This document shows positions 26,374 through 35,890 of a DNA stretch of 49,382 bases, piece by piece. How positions within the stretch are numbered: position 1 is the stretch's first letter; each line of letters starts with the position of its first letter. Below the pieces are notes generated by a model. The model was not told where the DNA came from and made no database searches. It saw only the letters and a program-made list of their open reading frames with translations. A program made the position numbers and the translations under genes. The DNA comes from Geobacteraceae bacterium (GTDB taxonomy: Bacteria; Desulfobacterota; Desulfuromonadia; Geobacterales; Geobacteraceae), in the NCBI GenBank assembly GCA_017861285.1, contig JAGFXO010000008.1, positions 1 to 49,382 of the forward strand, read 5' to 3'.

Positions 26374-28071
26374 GTGCGGGAGATGCTTCGGTACTTTTCC
26401 AGAGGGGGTAATCCAATAAAGAACCTTTACGGCAACCTCACGGGCCTGAAACAGAACCAGTTGAACAGATTGGAACGACTTTACAGGCGTCGCATCCCCG
26501 CTGATGAACTCATTACCGCGGAACTTGCCGAAAGGATGCTGGAGTTGTCGGAAGAGACGGGACGCCAGATAGGGGTCCTGATCAACCGTTTCGGAACGGT
26601 TGAGTATGTCATTATGGGGGATGAGCGGGGTTTGTTCATTCCCGAACTGTCTGACTATCCGCTGGGGAGAAAACGCTTGCGCGGCCTCCGCATGTGCCAT
26701 ACCCACCTGCGGGGGGAACTGCTCTCCGATGACGACCTTACCGACCTTGCCCTGTTGCGGCTTGATCTGGTCGCTGCCATCCTCGCGTCTCCCGGTTCAC
26801 GCAAGACATCCATTCAGATTGCATATCTTGCCCCCCCGGCTCGGGGGGATGCCCCCTATACAGTGGAGCAGCCGCAGCCGTTCGATCGCTTTCAGCTGGA
26901 TGCCTTCCCTTTTATCGAAGCACTGGAAGAATCCCTGGAGAAGTCCCTGGGAGGAGCCAGAGAGGTCTGGGCTGAAGAAAGGGGAATCCTTATTTCGGCA
27001 AGCACTTCGCCGCGCGCTGAGGCAGAAGATTCCCTCGATGAACTGAAGGAACTGGCTCGAACGGCGGGGATCGAAGTTCTCGATACGGTAATCCAGCAGC
27101 GACGCGAATTCAACCCCAGGTTTCTGATGGGCGAAGGGAAGATTCGGGAAGTTGTAATCCGTGCGCTGCAACTGGGGGCCACCCTGCTGGTTTTCGACCA
27201 GGAGCTTACTCCCGCTCAGGTCCGCTGCATTTCAGAGATGACGGAACTCAAGGTCATAGACAGAAGCCAGCTGATTCTCGACATTTTCGCCAAGAGGGCT
27301 ACAAGTCTTGACGGCAAGGTCCAGGTTGAATTGGCTCAACTGAAGTATATCCTGCCCCGATTGACGGGCCGTGGCGTGCAGATGTCGCGTCTGATGGGAG
27401 GAGTGGGCGGGCGCGGTCCCGGTGAGACCAAGCTCGAAATGGACAGAAGGCGTATCAGGGACCGGATAGCAAGGCTGGAGCGGGAATTGGGCGAGCTTTC
27501 CAGGGGTAGATTTGAGCGCCGCAGAAAAAGGGTCAAGGCTGGTATACCAATCGTTTCAATTGTGGGCTACACGAATGCCGGCAAATCAACCCTGCTGAAC
27601 ACACTGACGAAAAGTTCCGTTTTCACCGAGGACCTGCTCTTTGCCACACTCGATACGTCGACCCGGAGACTCCGTTTTCCCCGGGACCGGGAAGTGATAA
27701 TAACCGATACCGTCGGCTTCATCCGCTCTCTTCCCAAATCCCTCATGGGTGCTTTCAGGGCTACCATGGAGGAACTAAACGATGCCGACTTGCTCCTGCA
27801 TCTGGTGGACTGCTCGAACCCCCGCTTCGAAGAGCAGATTTCCCAGGTGGAAGAAATACTCGGGGAGCTTGAGCTGTCCACGAAACCCCGTCTGCTCGTC
27901 TTCAATAAGAGCGACCTGCTTCCGGGCCTGAAAAAGAAGGATCCGCTTGCTTTCATGAAAGTGAAGCAGTTTGCACGCCGCTTTGGAGCCATTCCGGTTT
28001 CTGCCGTGGATGCCCCCAGCCTGTCCCCTCTCATTGCTGAAATGGAAAGGCGCTTCTGGCCGGGGGAGTAG
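26374..28071 (+). CDS. hflX: GTPase HflX
   Basis: Ribosome-associated GTPase that splits stalled or stressed ribosomes. The HflX N-terminal domain (VDLVVFD-like segment [19 protein letters not shown]) and the glycine-rich linker [20 protein letters not shown] precede a G domain with GYTNAGKST (around residue 398), [10 protein letters not shown] and NKSDLL. It is longer than E. coli HflX because of about 150 extra N-terminal residues. The start is uncertain: GTG 26374 is 11 nt after AGGGGAG, but AGAGGGGG at 26401-26408 sits 7 nt before an ATA at 26416. Residues encoded before that (including RGGN) look like a translated ribosome site. With ATA the protein is 551 aa, otherwise 565. Confidence 0.92.
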   Translation: MREMLRYFSRGGNPIKNLYGNLTGLKQNQLNRLERLYRRRIPADELITAELAERMLELSEETGRQIGVLINRFGTVEYVIMGDERGLFIPELSDYPLGRKRLRGLRMCHTHLRGELLSDDDLTDLALLRLDLVAAILASPGSRKTSIQIAYLAPPARGDAPYTVEQPQPFDRFQLDAFPFIEALEESLEKSLGGAREVWAEERGILISASTSPRAEAEDSLDELKELARTAGIEVLDTVIQQRREFNPRFLMGEGKIREVVIRALQLGATLLVFDQELTPAQVRCISEMTELKVIDRSQLILDIFAKRATSLDGKVQVELAQLKYILPRLTGRGVQMSRLMGGVGGRGPGETKLEMDRRRIRDRIARLERELGELSRGRFERRRKRVKAGIPIVSIVGYTNAGKSTLLNTLTKSSVFTEDLLFATLDTSTRRLRFPRDREVIITDTVGFIRSLPKSLMGAFRATMEELNDADLLLHLVDCSNPRFEEQISQVEEILGELELSTKPRLLVFNKSDLLPGLKKKDPLAFMKVKQFARRFGAIPVSAVDAPSLSPLIAEMERRFWPGE

Positions 28072-28142
28072 CTGCGCCAGGCGGGGGATTTTCGCGATGC
28101 TCATTGATTGTTAAGTAAATACAAATAGTTAACCCATATAAG

Positions 28143-28171
28143 TTGACAGTGTGGGAAATCTTTTCTATACT
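28143..28171 (+). promoter_or_regulatory. sigma-70 promoter for the lytic transglycosylase gene
   Basis: Perfect TTGACA (28143-28148), 17-bp spacer and TATACT (28166-28171). The predicted leader before ATG 28237 is about 60 nt. Confidence 0.75.
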
Positions 28172-28236
28172 TTTACCTTTCCTGCTTACTTCATACGCAT
28201 GTCCGGTAAGAGTATGCGAGTAAAGGAACCCCATCT

Positions 28237-29769
28237 ATGAAAAGCATACTGTTTTTACTTGCGATACTGCTAGTGCCCCATTCATTGCGGGCAGAACAGA
28301 TACAAACAGAGACTCCCGAAAAGAGCCTCCTTATAGCTTCGACATCCGTTTCTTCTCTCCGCGGCGGCAATGGAAAAGAAGGGCGTTCCGCCAGGAAAGA
28401 GGCAAGCCAGAGTGAAGAAAGTGCGCTCAGCAAGGCTCTGGAATTGCCGGCCTCGGATATCTTTGCTCTGGATGACCCCCCCGAAAATACAGCCGATTTT
28501 GAACTGCAGCTGCCCGAGGAATCTCTGCCCCAGTCGGATATCCCCTTGACGGTCAACAACAAGGTCGAATACTTCATCAGATATTTCCAGACATCCGGGA
28601 GAAAAGTGTTTGCCAAATGGCTTTCGCGGTCCGAACGCTATATTCCCATGATGAAGCAGATCCTCAATAAAGAGGGGTTGCCGGAGGATCTTGTCTATCT
28701 GGCCATGATCGAAAGCGGTTTCTCTCCCCATGCCTATTCAGTTGCCAGTGCAGTAGGTCCCTGGCAGTTCATATCCGGCACGGGCAAACGGTATTCGCTG
28801 AGGATAGATCCCTGGATCGACGAGCGCCGTGACCCCATCAAATCCACCGTAGCAGCGGCCATGTATCTCAAGGAACTGTACAGTCTATTCAACAAGGACT
28901 GGTATCTTGCGGCTGCCGGGTACAACGCGGGGGAAAACAAGATTCTTCGGGCCATGGACATGTACAACAGCAGGGACTTCTGGCAATTGACGCAGGGTAC
29001 CTATCTCAAGCGGGAGACAAAGGATTACGTGCCGAAACTCCTTGCTGCCGCAATCATTGCCAAGGACCCTGCCCGATACGGGTTTGCGGATGTTGCCTAT
29101 CTGCCCCCCATAGATTTCGATACCGTGGTCATACCATCAAGGACCGACCTCGCTCTCGTTGCGGGACTTACCGGTGTACCTCTTCAAAACATCCGCGAAC
29201 TGAATCCGGAATTGAGGCAATCCTGTACCCCCCCGAATTATCCCGGCTATGAACTGAAGCTGCCGAAAGGAAAGAGGGACGTATTTCTCCGGGGGTTCGC
29301 AAAAATCTCCGAAGATAAAAGGTTTGAAGAAAAAAGGTTCGAAGAAAAAATCGCCTATAGACGGTACAGGGTCGGCAGAAAGGACACCCTTGCTTCGATT
29401 TCCAGGCGTTTTGGAGTCAAACCCGCAGAAATTGTCGCATTGAATCGCCTTGGTAACACCAGAAAACTGCGCGGCAAGGTACTTGTCCTTCCGTCGAACC
29501 CTGATGCGGTTGTCGCGTCATCCGCCGTCAATCCTGCTTCGGTCGGGGCTTCCAGGAAAGCGGCGAAAGAATTTGTCAAATATTATACAGTCAAAAAGGG
29601 TGATACCATTCATGCCGTGGCCAAGCGGTTCAATGTATCGGCAAAAATCATTGCGGCATGGAACAATCTGAAGGGCAGAATGACCCTCAATCCCGGCAAG
29701 CGCATCATTGTCGCCAAGTTTATTGAGAAAAACGGATCCATGGTTCGCCAGGGCGATGGCAACGGATAA
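28237..29769 (+). CDS. mltD: membrane-bound lytic transglycosylase MltD-like, SLT plus two LysM
   Basis: 510-aa exported murein hydrolase. A Sec signal peptide (LFLLAILLVPHSLRA) ends near residue 21. A low-complexity region follows, then the SLT domain, with catalytic Glu159 in YLAMIESGFSPHAYSVASA and the usual GPWQFISGT and AAGYNAGENK motifs. Two LysM peptidoglycan-binding repeats lie at about 365-412 (YRVGRKDTLASISRRFGV) and 448-495 (YTVKKGDTIHAVAKRFNV). No lipobox is visible, unlike E. coli MltD. A 15-bp tandem duplication at 29317-29346 gives the repeated KRFEE in the linker. It precedes a membrane-anchored protein gene by 36 bp. Confidence 0.93.
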   Translation: MKSILFLLAILLVPHSLRAEQIQTETPEKSLLIASTSVSSLRGGNGKEGRSARKEASQSEESALSKALELPASDIFALDDPPENTADFELQLPEESLPQSDIPLTVNNKVEYFIRYFQTSGRKVFAKWLSRSERYIPMMKQILNKEGLPEDLVYLAMIESGFSPHAYSVASAVGPWQFISGTGKRYSLRIDPWIDERRDPIKSTVAAAMYLKELYSLFNKDWYLAAAGYNAGENKILRAMDMYNSRDFWQLTQGTYLKRETKDYVPKLLAAAIIAKDPARYGFADVAYLPPIDFDTVVIPSRTDLALVAGLTGVPLQNIRELNPELRQSCTPPNYPGYELKLPKGKRDVFLRGFAKISEDKRFEEKRFEEKIAYRRYRVGRKDTLASISRRFGVKPAEIVALNRLGNTRKLRGKVLVLPSNPDAVVASSAVNPASVGASRKAAKEFVKYYTVKKGDTIHAVAKRFNVSAKIIAAWNNLKGRMTLNPGKRIIVAKFIEKNGSMVRQGDGNG

Positions 29770-29805
29770 TCTCCCCTCTTTACTATTCTGAAAGGATTCC
29801 ATTAA

Positions 29806-30537
29806 ATGTATAATTTGCTGATTTCCATCGGTGCAGCGATAGCCGCCTTCCTTGTCTTAAAGTTTGTGGTCGGACTTTCCCTGACACTCTCGCTCCTCCT
29901 GGCGGTTCCTTTCTTTCTTGTCAATTATTTCCTGATTGCCCGGCTTGTCATGAAAAAGGTCATGGCAATAATGGAAACCGCAAACCGTGACTTGCAGGGG
30001 CAACGTATTGAAAAAGCGGTGCGCGAGTTGCAATCGGCCTATCGGTACGGTAAGTGGCAGTTTTATGTCACCGGTCAGATTAACTCCCAGATAGGGGTCA
30101 TTTACTATGTCAAGCGAGATTTCTCGAATGCTTTTCCCTACCTCGAGAAGTCTTTCGTCAAAAACTGGGTAGCCATGGGTATGCTTGCCATCACCCATAT
30201 GAAGCGTAACAAGAAGGAAAAAATGCTCGAAACCTTTGAAAAAGCGGTCCGCTGGACCCAGAAGGAATCGCTTTTGTGGAGCCTCTATGCGTATTGCGTG
30301 AGCGAGGTCGGGGATGTCGGTAAAGCGAAGCAGATACTCACCAGGGGGCTGAAAAAACTTCCCGGAGATGAACGCCTCAAGCACAACCTCGAGGCACTGA
30401 ATGAAGGGAAAAAGATGAAGATGAGGAATTATGGAGACATGTGGCTTCAGTTCCACCTGGAAAAGCAGAGCGTTGTCATGAAGCAGCAGGCGGCGGCTAT
30501 GGGGGGAATGGCAAAACGACGCATCATTCGGAAGTAG
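29806..30537 (+). CDS. inner-membrane-anchored TPR-like protein
   Basis: 243-aa protein with an N-terminal pair of hydrophobic segments (about residues 5-45, IGAAIAAFLVLKFVVG and LSLLLAVPFFLVNYFLIA) and a soluble helical remainder. The helices (ERTL-like units such as YLEKSFVKNWVAMGMLA, TFEKAVRWTQKESLLWSLYA, ILTRGLKKLPGDERL) have the spacing of tetratricopeptide repeats, so a scaffold role is likely. I do not recognise a named family. It lies 36 bp after the MltD-like gene and before a good terminator, so the two probably form an operon concerned with the envelope. Confidence 0.75.
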   Translation: MYNLLISIGAAIAAFLVLKFVVGLSLTLSLLLAVPFFLVNYFLIARLVMKKVMAIMETANRDLQGQRIEKAVRELQSAYRYGKWQFYVTGQINSQIGVIYYVKRDFSNAFPYLEKSFVKNWVAMGMLAITHMKRNKKEKMLETFEKAVRWTQKESLLWSLYAYCVSEVGDVGKAKQILTRGLKKLPGDERLKHNLEALNEGKKMKMRNYGDMWLQFHLEKQSVVMKQQAAAMGGMAKRRIIRK

Positions 30538-30556
30538 TCCGGGTGTCAATGTGTAG

Positions 30557-30582
30557 AAGGGACCTTTCAGGTTCCTTTTTTT
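30557..30582 (+). terminator. intrinsic terminator
   Basis: A 9-bp stem (AAGGGACCT with AGGTTCCTT, one G-T pair) and TTC loop is followed by a run of seven T. It closes the MltD-like/TPR unit. Confidence 0.8.
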
Positions 30583-30628
30583 ATTAACTCTGGCCGCTTC
30601 GCTCGCTGAAGGAAAGAAATCAGGGACT

Positions 30629-31318
30629 ATGAAAAAAAAGAGAAATACAGAGCAGAAAAAGAAGGAATTTATTCATTCGCCGTTTCAAGCCCTGAAAGGT
30701 TTCACAACCGAAAGAACCGAAACTGACGCGAAGCAGAATGAGGCGCCGAAACCCGCCGTGGACAACGCCGAGGAAGATGATCGAGGGCTTTTTTTACGTT
30801 CCGTAGCGGATGTAAAAAGAATCAATCCTGGATCTGCCGGGGAAAAAAGCAAGAAAACCGTGCCGCCTGTCCGCAAAAAGAATGAGGATGAGGAGAGGAG
30901 ACTTTTTCTTGATTCTCTCAAAAAGATGGATGTAACTTTTGAGGACGAAATTCCCGACGTCAGACCGATAAGGCCAATGGCTGTAAGCAGGATGCGCCAA
31001 CTGAAGACGGGGGCTGTTCGCATCGACCTGCAGTTGGACCTGCACGGAATGACGCGCGATCAAGCCCTGGAAAGCATCAGGCATTTCATAACCGGAGCTT
31101 ACAACCGTGGACAGAAGGCGGTGCTGGTCATTACCGGAAGGGGTAACAACTCTCCCGGGGAACCGGTGCTTCAGGGAGCAGTCATGTCCTGGCTGCGTGA
31201 GACGGGAAAGGGTATGGTGGCGGAATTCTCTCCTGCGCCGCACCAGATGGGCGGTTCAGGGGCCCTCGTGGTATTTCTCAAGGACAAGGATAAAGAAAGA
31301 TCTGTTCCGCGCAGGTGA
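30629..31318 (+). CDS. Smr-domain protein
   Basis: 229-aa protein with a charged, probably disordered N-terminal region (about residues 1-130, rich in Lys and Glu) and a C-terminal Smr domain. The domain shows LDLHGMTRDQALESI, VLVITGRGNNSP and GGSGALVVFL, matching the MutS2-type Smr nuclease or nicking fold. Two acidic stretches in the N-terminal part (DRGLFLRSVADVKRI and ERRLFLDSLKKMDV) look like duplicated short motifs, as in other stand-alone Smr proteins. RNA or DNA cleavage is the family activity; the target is unknown. Confidence 0.9.
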   Translation: MKKKRNTEQKKKEFIHSPFQALKGFTTERTETDAKQNEAPKPAVDNAEEDDRGLFLRSVADVKRINPGSAGEKSKKTVPPVRKKNEDEERRLFLDSLKKMDVTFEDEIPDVRPIRPMAVSRMRQLKTGAVRIDLQLDLHGMTRDQALESIRHFITGAYNRGQKAVLVITGRGNNSPGEPVLQGAVMSWLRETGKGMVAEFSPAPHQMGGSGALVVFLKDKDKERSVPRR

Positions 31319-31382
31319 TTACCCCTTCGGACATTTTCCTGACAGTCATCCGCTATCAATTCGTCACGATCTCTTTGCAGTG

Positions 31383-33749
31383 CTACAAGCCCAGTTCCCT
31401 TTTAACTTCCTGCAGATACCTTCTGATTTCCGTCCCGCTTTCCATTCCCAGTGCCTGCCGTGCTACTTCTTCTGCCTTCCGGTTCGAGGTCTTCCTGATC
31501 GCCTGCTTGATTGCCGGTATATACGGGGCGGAAAGGCTGAAATCACATATTCCCATTCCGAGCAGCAGGACGGCATTGACGGGATCAGCCGCCATTTCGC
31601 CGCACAGTGATACCCGCTTGCCCGCCAGCATGCCGACCTCGGCAACTCTCCTGATGGAATGGAGGACCGCGGGATGGTAGGGATCGTAATATTTTTTTAC
31701 CTTCGGATTATTCCTGTCCGCGGCAAGAGTGTACTGTATAAGATCATTGGTGCCGATACTGAAAAAGTCGACTTCCTTGATCAACTGGTGGGCGGTTTGA
31801 ACGGCTGCGGGTAATTCAACCATGATTCCGAGGGAAATGTTGCGGTCGAAAGCATGGTTTTCTTTTTCCAGTTCTTCCATTACCTCAGCGAGGATGCCCC
31901 TGATAGTCCTTATTTCGTCGACACTCGAAACCATGGGGAACATGATATTCGCCTTACCGTGAACCGAAGCCATCAGGACGGCGGCCAACTGTTCCCGGAA
32001 GATATCGTCCCGCTCCAGCGAGAAACGTATGGATCGCCATCCCATGAAAGGGTTGTCCTCTTTCGGGCACGTGAAGTACGGTAACCCCTTGTCTCCACCG
32101 ATATCAAGTGTGCGGATGGTGACCGGCAGGTTTTCGAACCCCTCCAGGATCCTTTTGTACAACCTGTATTGCTCTTTTCTGGTCGGGAAGGAGTTCCTCG
32201 CCATGTACGGGAACTCGGTACGATACAGTCCCACTCCTTCGGCGCCGTTTGCAAGCGCTATCCTTATGTCGCTGAGAAGCCCGATGTTGGCGCGCAGGCA
32301 AGCCCTGACCCCGTCAGTGGTAACTGCCGGGACGTCCCGCAGTCCGTCGAGCTCTCGTTTCTTTACATGATAATCATGATGCAGGCGTTCGTATTCCTCC
32401 CGGACTTTGCTTTCTGGATTGACAAAGATGCAGCCGGTATTCCCGTCGATAATCACATCGTCTCGAGGAGAGATGCCGGCAATCAGTTCCTTGCCGCCGA
32501 AAACCGCCGGTATACCGAGGGATCTCGCCATAATCGCCGCGTGGGAATTGCTGTCTCCGCCTGCCGTTATAATACCGAGGATCTTGCCGTGATCCAAAGT
32601 GGCAAGGTCCGAAGGCAGAATGTCCTCGGCTATGATGATCCTTTTTTCACGGAGGATGATCCGGGTGGGCCCATTACCGGCTAAGCAGCCGATTATCCTT
32701 CGTCCGATATCTTCCATGTCCGCGGACCTCTCCCGGAGGTACGGGTCTTCCATGCGGGAAAAGGCGTTGACATAGTAGGAGACGGCGTCATGCACCGCCC
32801 GGGCGGCGCCGAGTCCGCCGTCGATACGCTCCTGCACCTTCGAGATAAACCCGCGGTCTTCAAGGATCATCAGGTGGGTGTGGAATATCGCCGCATCTTC
32901 CTTGGACAGGGTTTCCACAACGCGTTTTTCCAGGTAGATGGTTTCTATTCGCGCCCTTTCAAGGGCGATATGAAACCGCTTCCTCTCTTCTGCGGGCGCT
33001 CCAGCCTTCTCCAGTTCGAGGATATTCTTTCCTGAGTCCCTGGTGATTATGTAAACCTTGCCAAGCGAAAACCCGGGGGACACAGCGGTACCTGTTATCA
33101 TCCGCGGCCTTGCTCTTTGTTTGCCGGTCTGTCCGGCGCCCGTCAGCGTCGACTTTTCAATCGTCTTGAGCTTTTCCAGTTCACGCTCGAAAAACGCCCT
33201 CTCCTCCTCCTTCTTCCGTATGTGATCGAGGAGTTTCGCGTTCATGATAATGCTGCTGATCTGGCAGGCTATGGTAGTCAGGGCGCTGATTTCTTCCCTG
33301 GTGAAACTTCTCGGCTCTATTGTCTGGATAATAAGAACACCGGCCGGGCTTTTTCGCTCGAACAGCGGAAGTCCGAGAAAGGAGAGAAAGCGCTCTTCTT
33401 TCGTCTCACGGAAATACTTGTAGCGCGGGTGGGAAGGAGCATCTTCCAGTGCGACCACTCCCCTCTGTTCGACGACGAGACCCGTCAAACCCTCCGAGGT
33501 GTTCATCCTGACCTTGCCGACCGCGCTCCGTGCCAGACCCTTGGAAGCTTGCAGCACAAGCGTTTCCCCATCATCCTCCAGGAGATAAATGGAGCAGACA
33601 TCCGAGCCCATGCGCCGTGCAATCAGCGTTACGATGTTGTTCAATGTATCCTGCAGGTCGTGTGAATGAAGGATAAGGGCGCTGATGTCTTCAAGAATCC
33701 TCAGACCCATTGATTCAGCATTTTTTTTTGCCACACTTTCTCGGGGCAT
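31383..33749 (-). CDS. ptsP: phosphoenolpyruvate-protein phosphotransferase PtsP (EI-Ntr)
   Basis: 788-aa EI of the nitrogen phosphotransferase system. An N-terminal GAF domain (about residues 15-165) is followed by the HPr-binding region and the phospho-histidine domain (GGDSNSHAAIMARSLGIP, active His about residue 403). The PEP-binding TIM barrel carries GLYRTEFPYM, TLDIGGDKGLPYF, MFPMVSSVDEI, SIGTNDLIQYTLAADRNN and the catalytic Cys near residue 716 (VSLCGEMAADP). PtsP takes phosphate from PEP to a PTS HPr-like protein; the GAF domain of EI-Ntr binds glutamine and alpha-ketoglutarate in E. coli. No HPr or EIIA-Ntr gene is adjacent. Confidence 0.95.
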   Translation of the reverse strand: MPRESVAKKNAESMGLRILEDISALILHSHDLQDTLNNIVTLIARRMGSDVCSIYLLEDDGETLVLQASKGLARSAVGKVRMNTSEGLTGLVVEQRGVVALEDAPSHPRYKYFRETKEERFLSFLGLPLFERKSPAGVLIIQTIEPRSFTREEISALTTIACQISSIIMNAKLLDHIRKKEEERAFFERELEKLKTIEKSTLTGAGQTGKQRARPRMITGTAVSPGFSLGKVYIITRDSGKNILELEKAGAPAEERKRFHIALERARIETIYLEKRVVETLSKEDAAIFHTHLMILEDRGFISKVQERIDGGLGAARAVHDAVSYYVNAFSRMEDPYLRERSADMEDIGRRIIGCLAGNGPTRIILREKRIIIAEDILPSDLATLDHGKILGIITAGGDSNSHAAIMARSLGIPAVFGGKELIAGISPRDDVIIDGNTGCIFVNPESKVREEYERLHHDYHVKKRELDGLRDVPAVTTDGVRACLRANIGLLSDIRIALANGAEGVGLYRTEFPYMARNSFPTRKEQYRLYKRILEGFENLPVTIRTLDIGGDKGLPYFTCPKEDNPFMGWRSIRFSLERDDIFREQLAAVLMASVHGKANIMFPMVSSVDEIRTIRGILAEVMEELEKENHAFDRNISLGIMVELPAAVQTAHQLIKEVDFFSIGTNDLIQYTLAADRNNPKVKKYYDPYHPAVLHSIRRVAEVGMLAGKRVSLCGEMAADPVNAVLLLGMGICDFSLSAPYIPAIKQAIRKTSNRKAEEVARQALGMESGTEIRRYLQEVKRELGL

Positions 33750-33918
33750 CGACGAAACCTCTGCTATGTTTTATGTCGCCTGGCACTGATACAGGTGCCC
33801 GGCGCAAGGGACTTCTTTCAAGATGCCACAGCCAGCCGCGGCTCTATGAATTTCTGCCGCGGCATGACAACAACTATAAGATATAAAATTCTCAAAGGGA
33901 AGTAATTGTGAAATAAAT

Positions 33919-33932
33919 CCGGTTAAAACCGG
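33919..33932. repeat. 14-bp perfect palindrome upstream of the TPR gene
   Basis: CCGGTTAAAACCGG lies 30 bp before a TATAGT -10-like box (33963-33968) and 68 bp before the TPR gene. The position suits an operator, but no regulator is known. The intergenic gap to ptsP is about 250 bp and AT-rich. Confidence 0.4.
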
Positions 33933-34000
33933 GTAGTTCTGGAATCACAATAATACATCTGTTATAGTGTGAAAAATTGCCAAAGAATTTGGGGGGTCAA

Positions 34001-34795
34001 ATGGCGGAGAATTTCGACGAGATCATCACGGAAGGTATCGCCCTTATCGAATCGGGTGAAGTAAAAGCAGCCGCGGAGAAATTCAGGCGCTGTATCGAAC
34101 TTGAACCGGAAAGGCCGGAAGGACATTTTTATCTGGGCCAATCACTGGCCGAATCAGGAAAGCTGGAGGAGGCGCAGAAGGTCTATGAGGCAGGGCTGAG
34201 GCTTGCTCCCCGGGATGCCGATTCCCTGACAGCCTTGGGAGACATTTACTTCGAGCTCGGGAAATACAAGGACGCGATAGAGGCCTACAAGAAGGTCACC
34301 GACATCAATCCGCGCGACCCTGACGGTTATGTGAGTCTCGGGCTTGTCTATAACAGTATGGACAGGGTGGAGGATGCACTGAAAGCCTATGAGGCTGCAT
34401 TGGAGATGGATCCGCGTAATGTATTCGCCTACAATGCCCTTGGTGACGCCTTCTATGGTCTGAATGAACGCGAAAAGGCCATCGCCGCTTACAGCAAGGG
34501 GATAGAGATCGACCCGAACGACGCGGCCGCCCATTTCAATCTGGGCGAACTTTTCTATGATCTGGAGGAGCTTGAAAAAGCGGAAAAAGAATGTCTTGAG
34601 GCCATTCGTCTTGACCCTTCGTTTTCGCTCGCATACCTGACCGCGGGCAATCTCTGCCTTGATCAGGAGCGCATTTCCGACGCCATCAAATATTTTGAAA
34701 TGTATCTCAAAAAAGAGAAATCACCCCGGGCGGAAGAGATGATTGCGGAGGTAAAGGCTGTATTGGAAACTCTGAAAGAGGAGATAAAGGGGTAA
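34001..34795 (+). CDS. tetratricopeptide repeat protein
   Basis: 264-aa soluble protein made of about seven TPR units, for example HFYLGQSLAESGKLEEAQKV, DIYFELGKYKDAIEAYKKV, LVYNSMDRVEDALKAYEAA and LFYDLEELEKAEKECLEAI, with the usual alternating Gly/Ala/Tyr pattern and proline caps. No signal peptide or membrane segment is visible, so it probably acts as a cytoplasmic protein-interaction scaffold. The start ATG 34001 follows GGGGGG by 4 nt; an upstream TTG is in frame but unsupported. The partner is unknown. Confidence 0.88.
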   Translation: MAENFDEIITEGIALIESGEVKAAAEKFRRCIELEPERPEGHFYLGQSLAESGKLEEAQKVYEAGLRLAPRDADSLTALGDIYFELGKYKDAIEAYKKVTDINPRDPDGYVSLGLVYNSMDRVEDALKAYEAALEMDPRNVFAYNALGDAFYGLNEREKAIAAYSKGIEIDPNDAAAHFNLGELFYDLEELEKAEKECLEAIRLDPSFSLAYLTAGNLCLDQERISDAIKYFEMYLKKEKSPRAEEMIAEVKAVLETLKEEIKG

Positions 34796-34802
34796 GTAAG
34801 CA

Positions 34803-34830
34803 TGTCAACCAATTTCAGGTGTATAAGTTA
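34803..34830 (+). promoter_or_regulatory. possible ECF-type promoter before the DUF3047 gene
   Basis: TGTCAAC (34803-34809), 16-bp spacer and AGTTA (34826-34830), with the same spacing and nearly the same bases as the motif ahead of the ECF sigma gene at 37739-37766. ATG 34861 follows 30 bp later. Hypothetical. Confidence 0.3.
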
Positions 34831-34860
34831 TCCGTGGGTACTCTGGGGTGTGATCGTACG

Positions 34861-35517
34861 ATGAAGAGATATCTCGCCGTTCCTGTCCTTTTTTTGCTGC
34901 TGGCGGGCGACTGTTTCGGCGCGGAGATAACAGTCGGAAATTTTGCTTCCGGAGATATGACCGGATGGAAGCCGAAGATATTCAAGGGCGAGACGCTGTA
35001 TTCTTTTGTCAGGGACGGAAAGCGGACGGTGCTGAAGGCATACAGTAAAAATGCCGCTTCGGGACTGTTCAAAAAGGTTAAAGTCGATTCCGCCGAATAC
35101 CCGGTTCTGCGCTGGTCCTGGAAAATAGATCGCCTCCTGGAAAGGGAAGATGCAGCCAGCAAGCAGGGGGACGATTTTGCCGCGCGGGTATACGTCGTGT
35201 TTCCGGGTACGCTTTTCTGGAGAACCAGGGCTATCGTGTACGTATGGTCTGGAAAGCTTGCAAAAGGATCGGCGCTGCGGAACCCTTATACCGGGAACGC
35301 AATAGTGATAGCGGTTGAATCCGGCCATGAACGGATCGGCACATGGGTTCATGAAGAACGGAATTACCATGAGGATTACCGGCGCTTCTTCGGGGAAGAG
35401 CCGCCGAGGTTGGGGGCCGTGGCCGTCATGACGGATACTGATAATACCGGTGGGGAGGCGGTTGCCTGGTACGGAAACATTTCCCTGGCAGGGGGGCGGT
35501 CGCCTGCATCCCCCTGA
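34861..35517 (+). CDS. DUF3047 family exported protein
   Basis: 218-aa protein with a Sec signal peptide (YLAVPVLFLLLAGDCFG, cleavage about residue 19-20) followed by a beta-rich periplasmic domain matching DUF3047: VLRWSWKIDRLLEREDAASK, DDFAARVYVVFPG and TVMTDTDNTGGEAVAWYG-like end. Function is unknown in the family; homologues are single-domain envelope proteins of Geobacter-like bacteria and some other proteobacteria. The start is ATG 34861; longer frames lack the signal-peptide position. A possible ECF promoter motif lies just upstream. Confidence 0.82.
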   Translation: MKRYLAVPVLFLLLAGDCFGAEITVGNFASGDMTGWKPKIFKGETLYSFVRDGKRTVLKAYSKNAASGLFKKVKVDSAEYPVLRWSWKIDRLLEREDAASKQGDDFAARVYVVFPGTLFWRTRAIVYVWSGKLAKGSALRNPYTGNAIVIAVESGHERIGTWVHEERNYHEDYRRFFGEEPPRLGAVAVMTDTDNTGGEAVAWYGNISLAGGRSPASP

Positions 35518-35545
35518 TATTTCTTCGCCCGCCTGCCTGGAATTA

Positions 35546-35890
35546 TCACCCTATCAGTTTGGCCAGTCTGCTGCGCTGCTTTTCCAGCTTTTCCTGCCCT
35601 TTCTCGAAGGCTTTCAGCAGATCCTTCTTGGTTTCATATGCCAGGTCTTTTCCCCTGTCGAGGATATCCTCGGCCGTATCTCCCGCCGCCTCCACCATTT
35701 TGGAGACGTTGTCGGAAAAATCCTCAACAATATCCTCCGCCCGGCGTTTTGCTCTTCCTGCACATCTCACGATGTCCTTACGGGTTGCTTTTCCCGACTG
35801 CGGCGCAAAAAGCAGGGCTATACCCGCGCCGATTATTCCTCCGGCAATGAGCATCAGTGCCCCGGCCACCTTATTGTTATCTTCAGCCAT
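35546..35890 (-). CDS. YtxH-like membrane-anchored protein
   Basis: 114-aa protein with an N-terminal hydrophobic segment (ALMLIAGGIIGAGIALLFAP, about residues 10-29) ending in the FAPQSGK stretch typical of YtxH-domain proteins. A Lys/Glu-rich, probably coiled-coil tail of about 80 residues follows (AEDILDRGKDLAYETKKDLL). It is probably an envelope stress or cell-surface organisation protein; the family has no defined activity. The ribosome site GGGAGGT lies 5 nt before the ATG. The longer in-frame extension has no such support. Confidence 0.8.
   Translation of the reverse strand: MAEDNNKVAGALMLIAGGIIGAGIALLFAPQSGKATRKDIVRCAGRAKRRAEDIVEDFSDNVSKMVEAAGDTAEDILDRGKDLAYETKKDLLKAFEKGQEKLEKQRSRLAKLIG

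Noticed and set aside
29317-29346. 15-bp tandem duplication in the MltD-like gene
   Set aside because: It is in frame, in a linker between the catalytic domain and LysM repeats, and has no expected functional effect; recorded only as a detail of the gene.
33780-33800. TGGCAC in the ptsP-TPR gap as a sigma-54 -24 element
   Set aside because: GG is followed after 10 bases by GG rather than GC, so the -12 element is absent.
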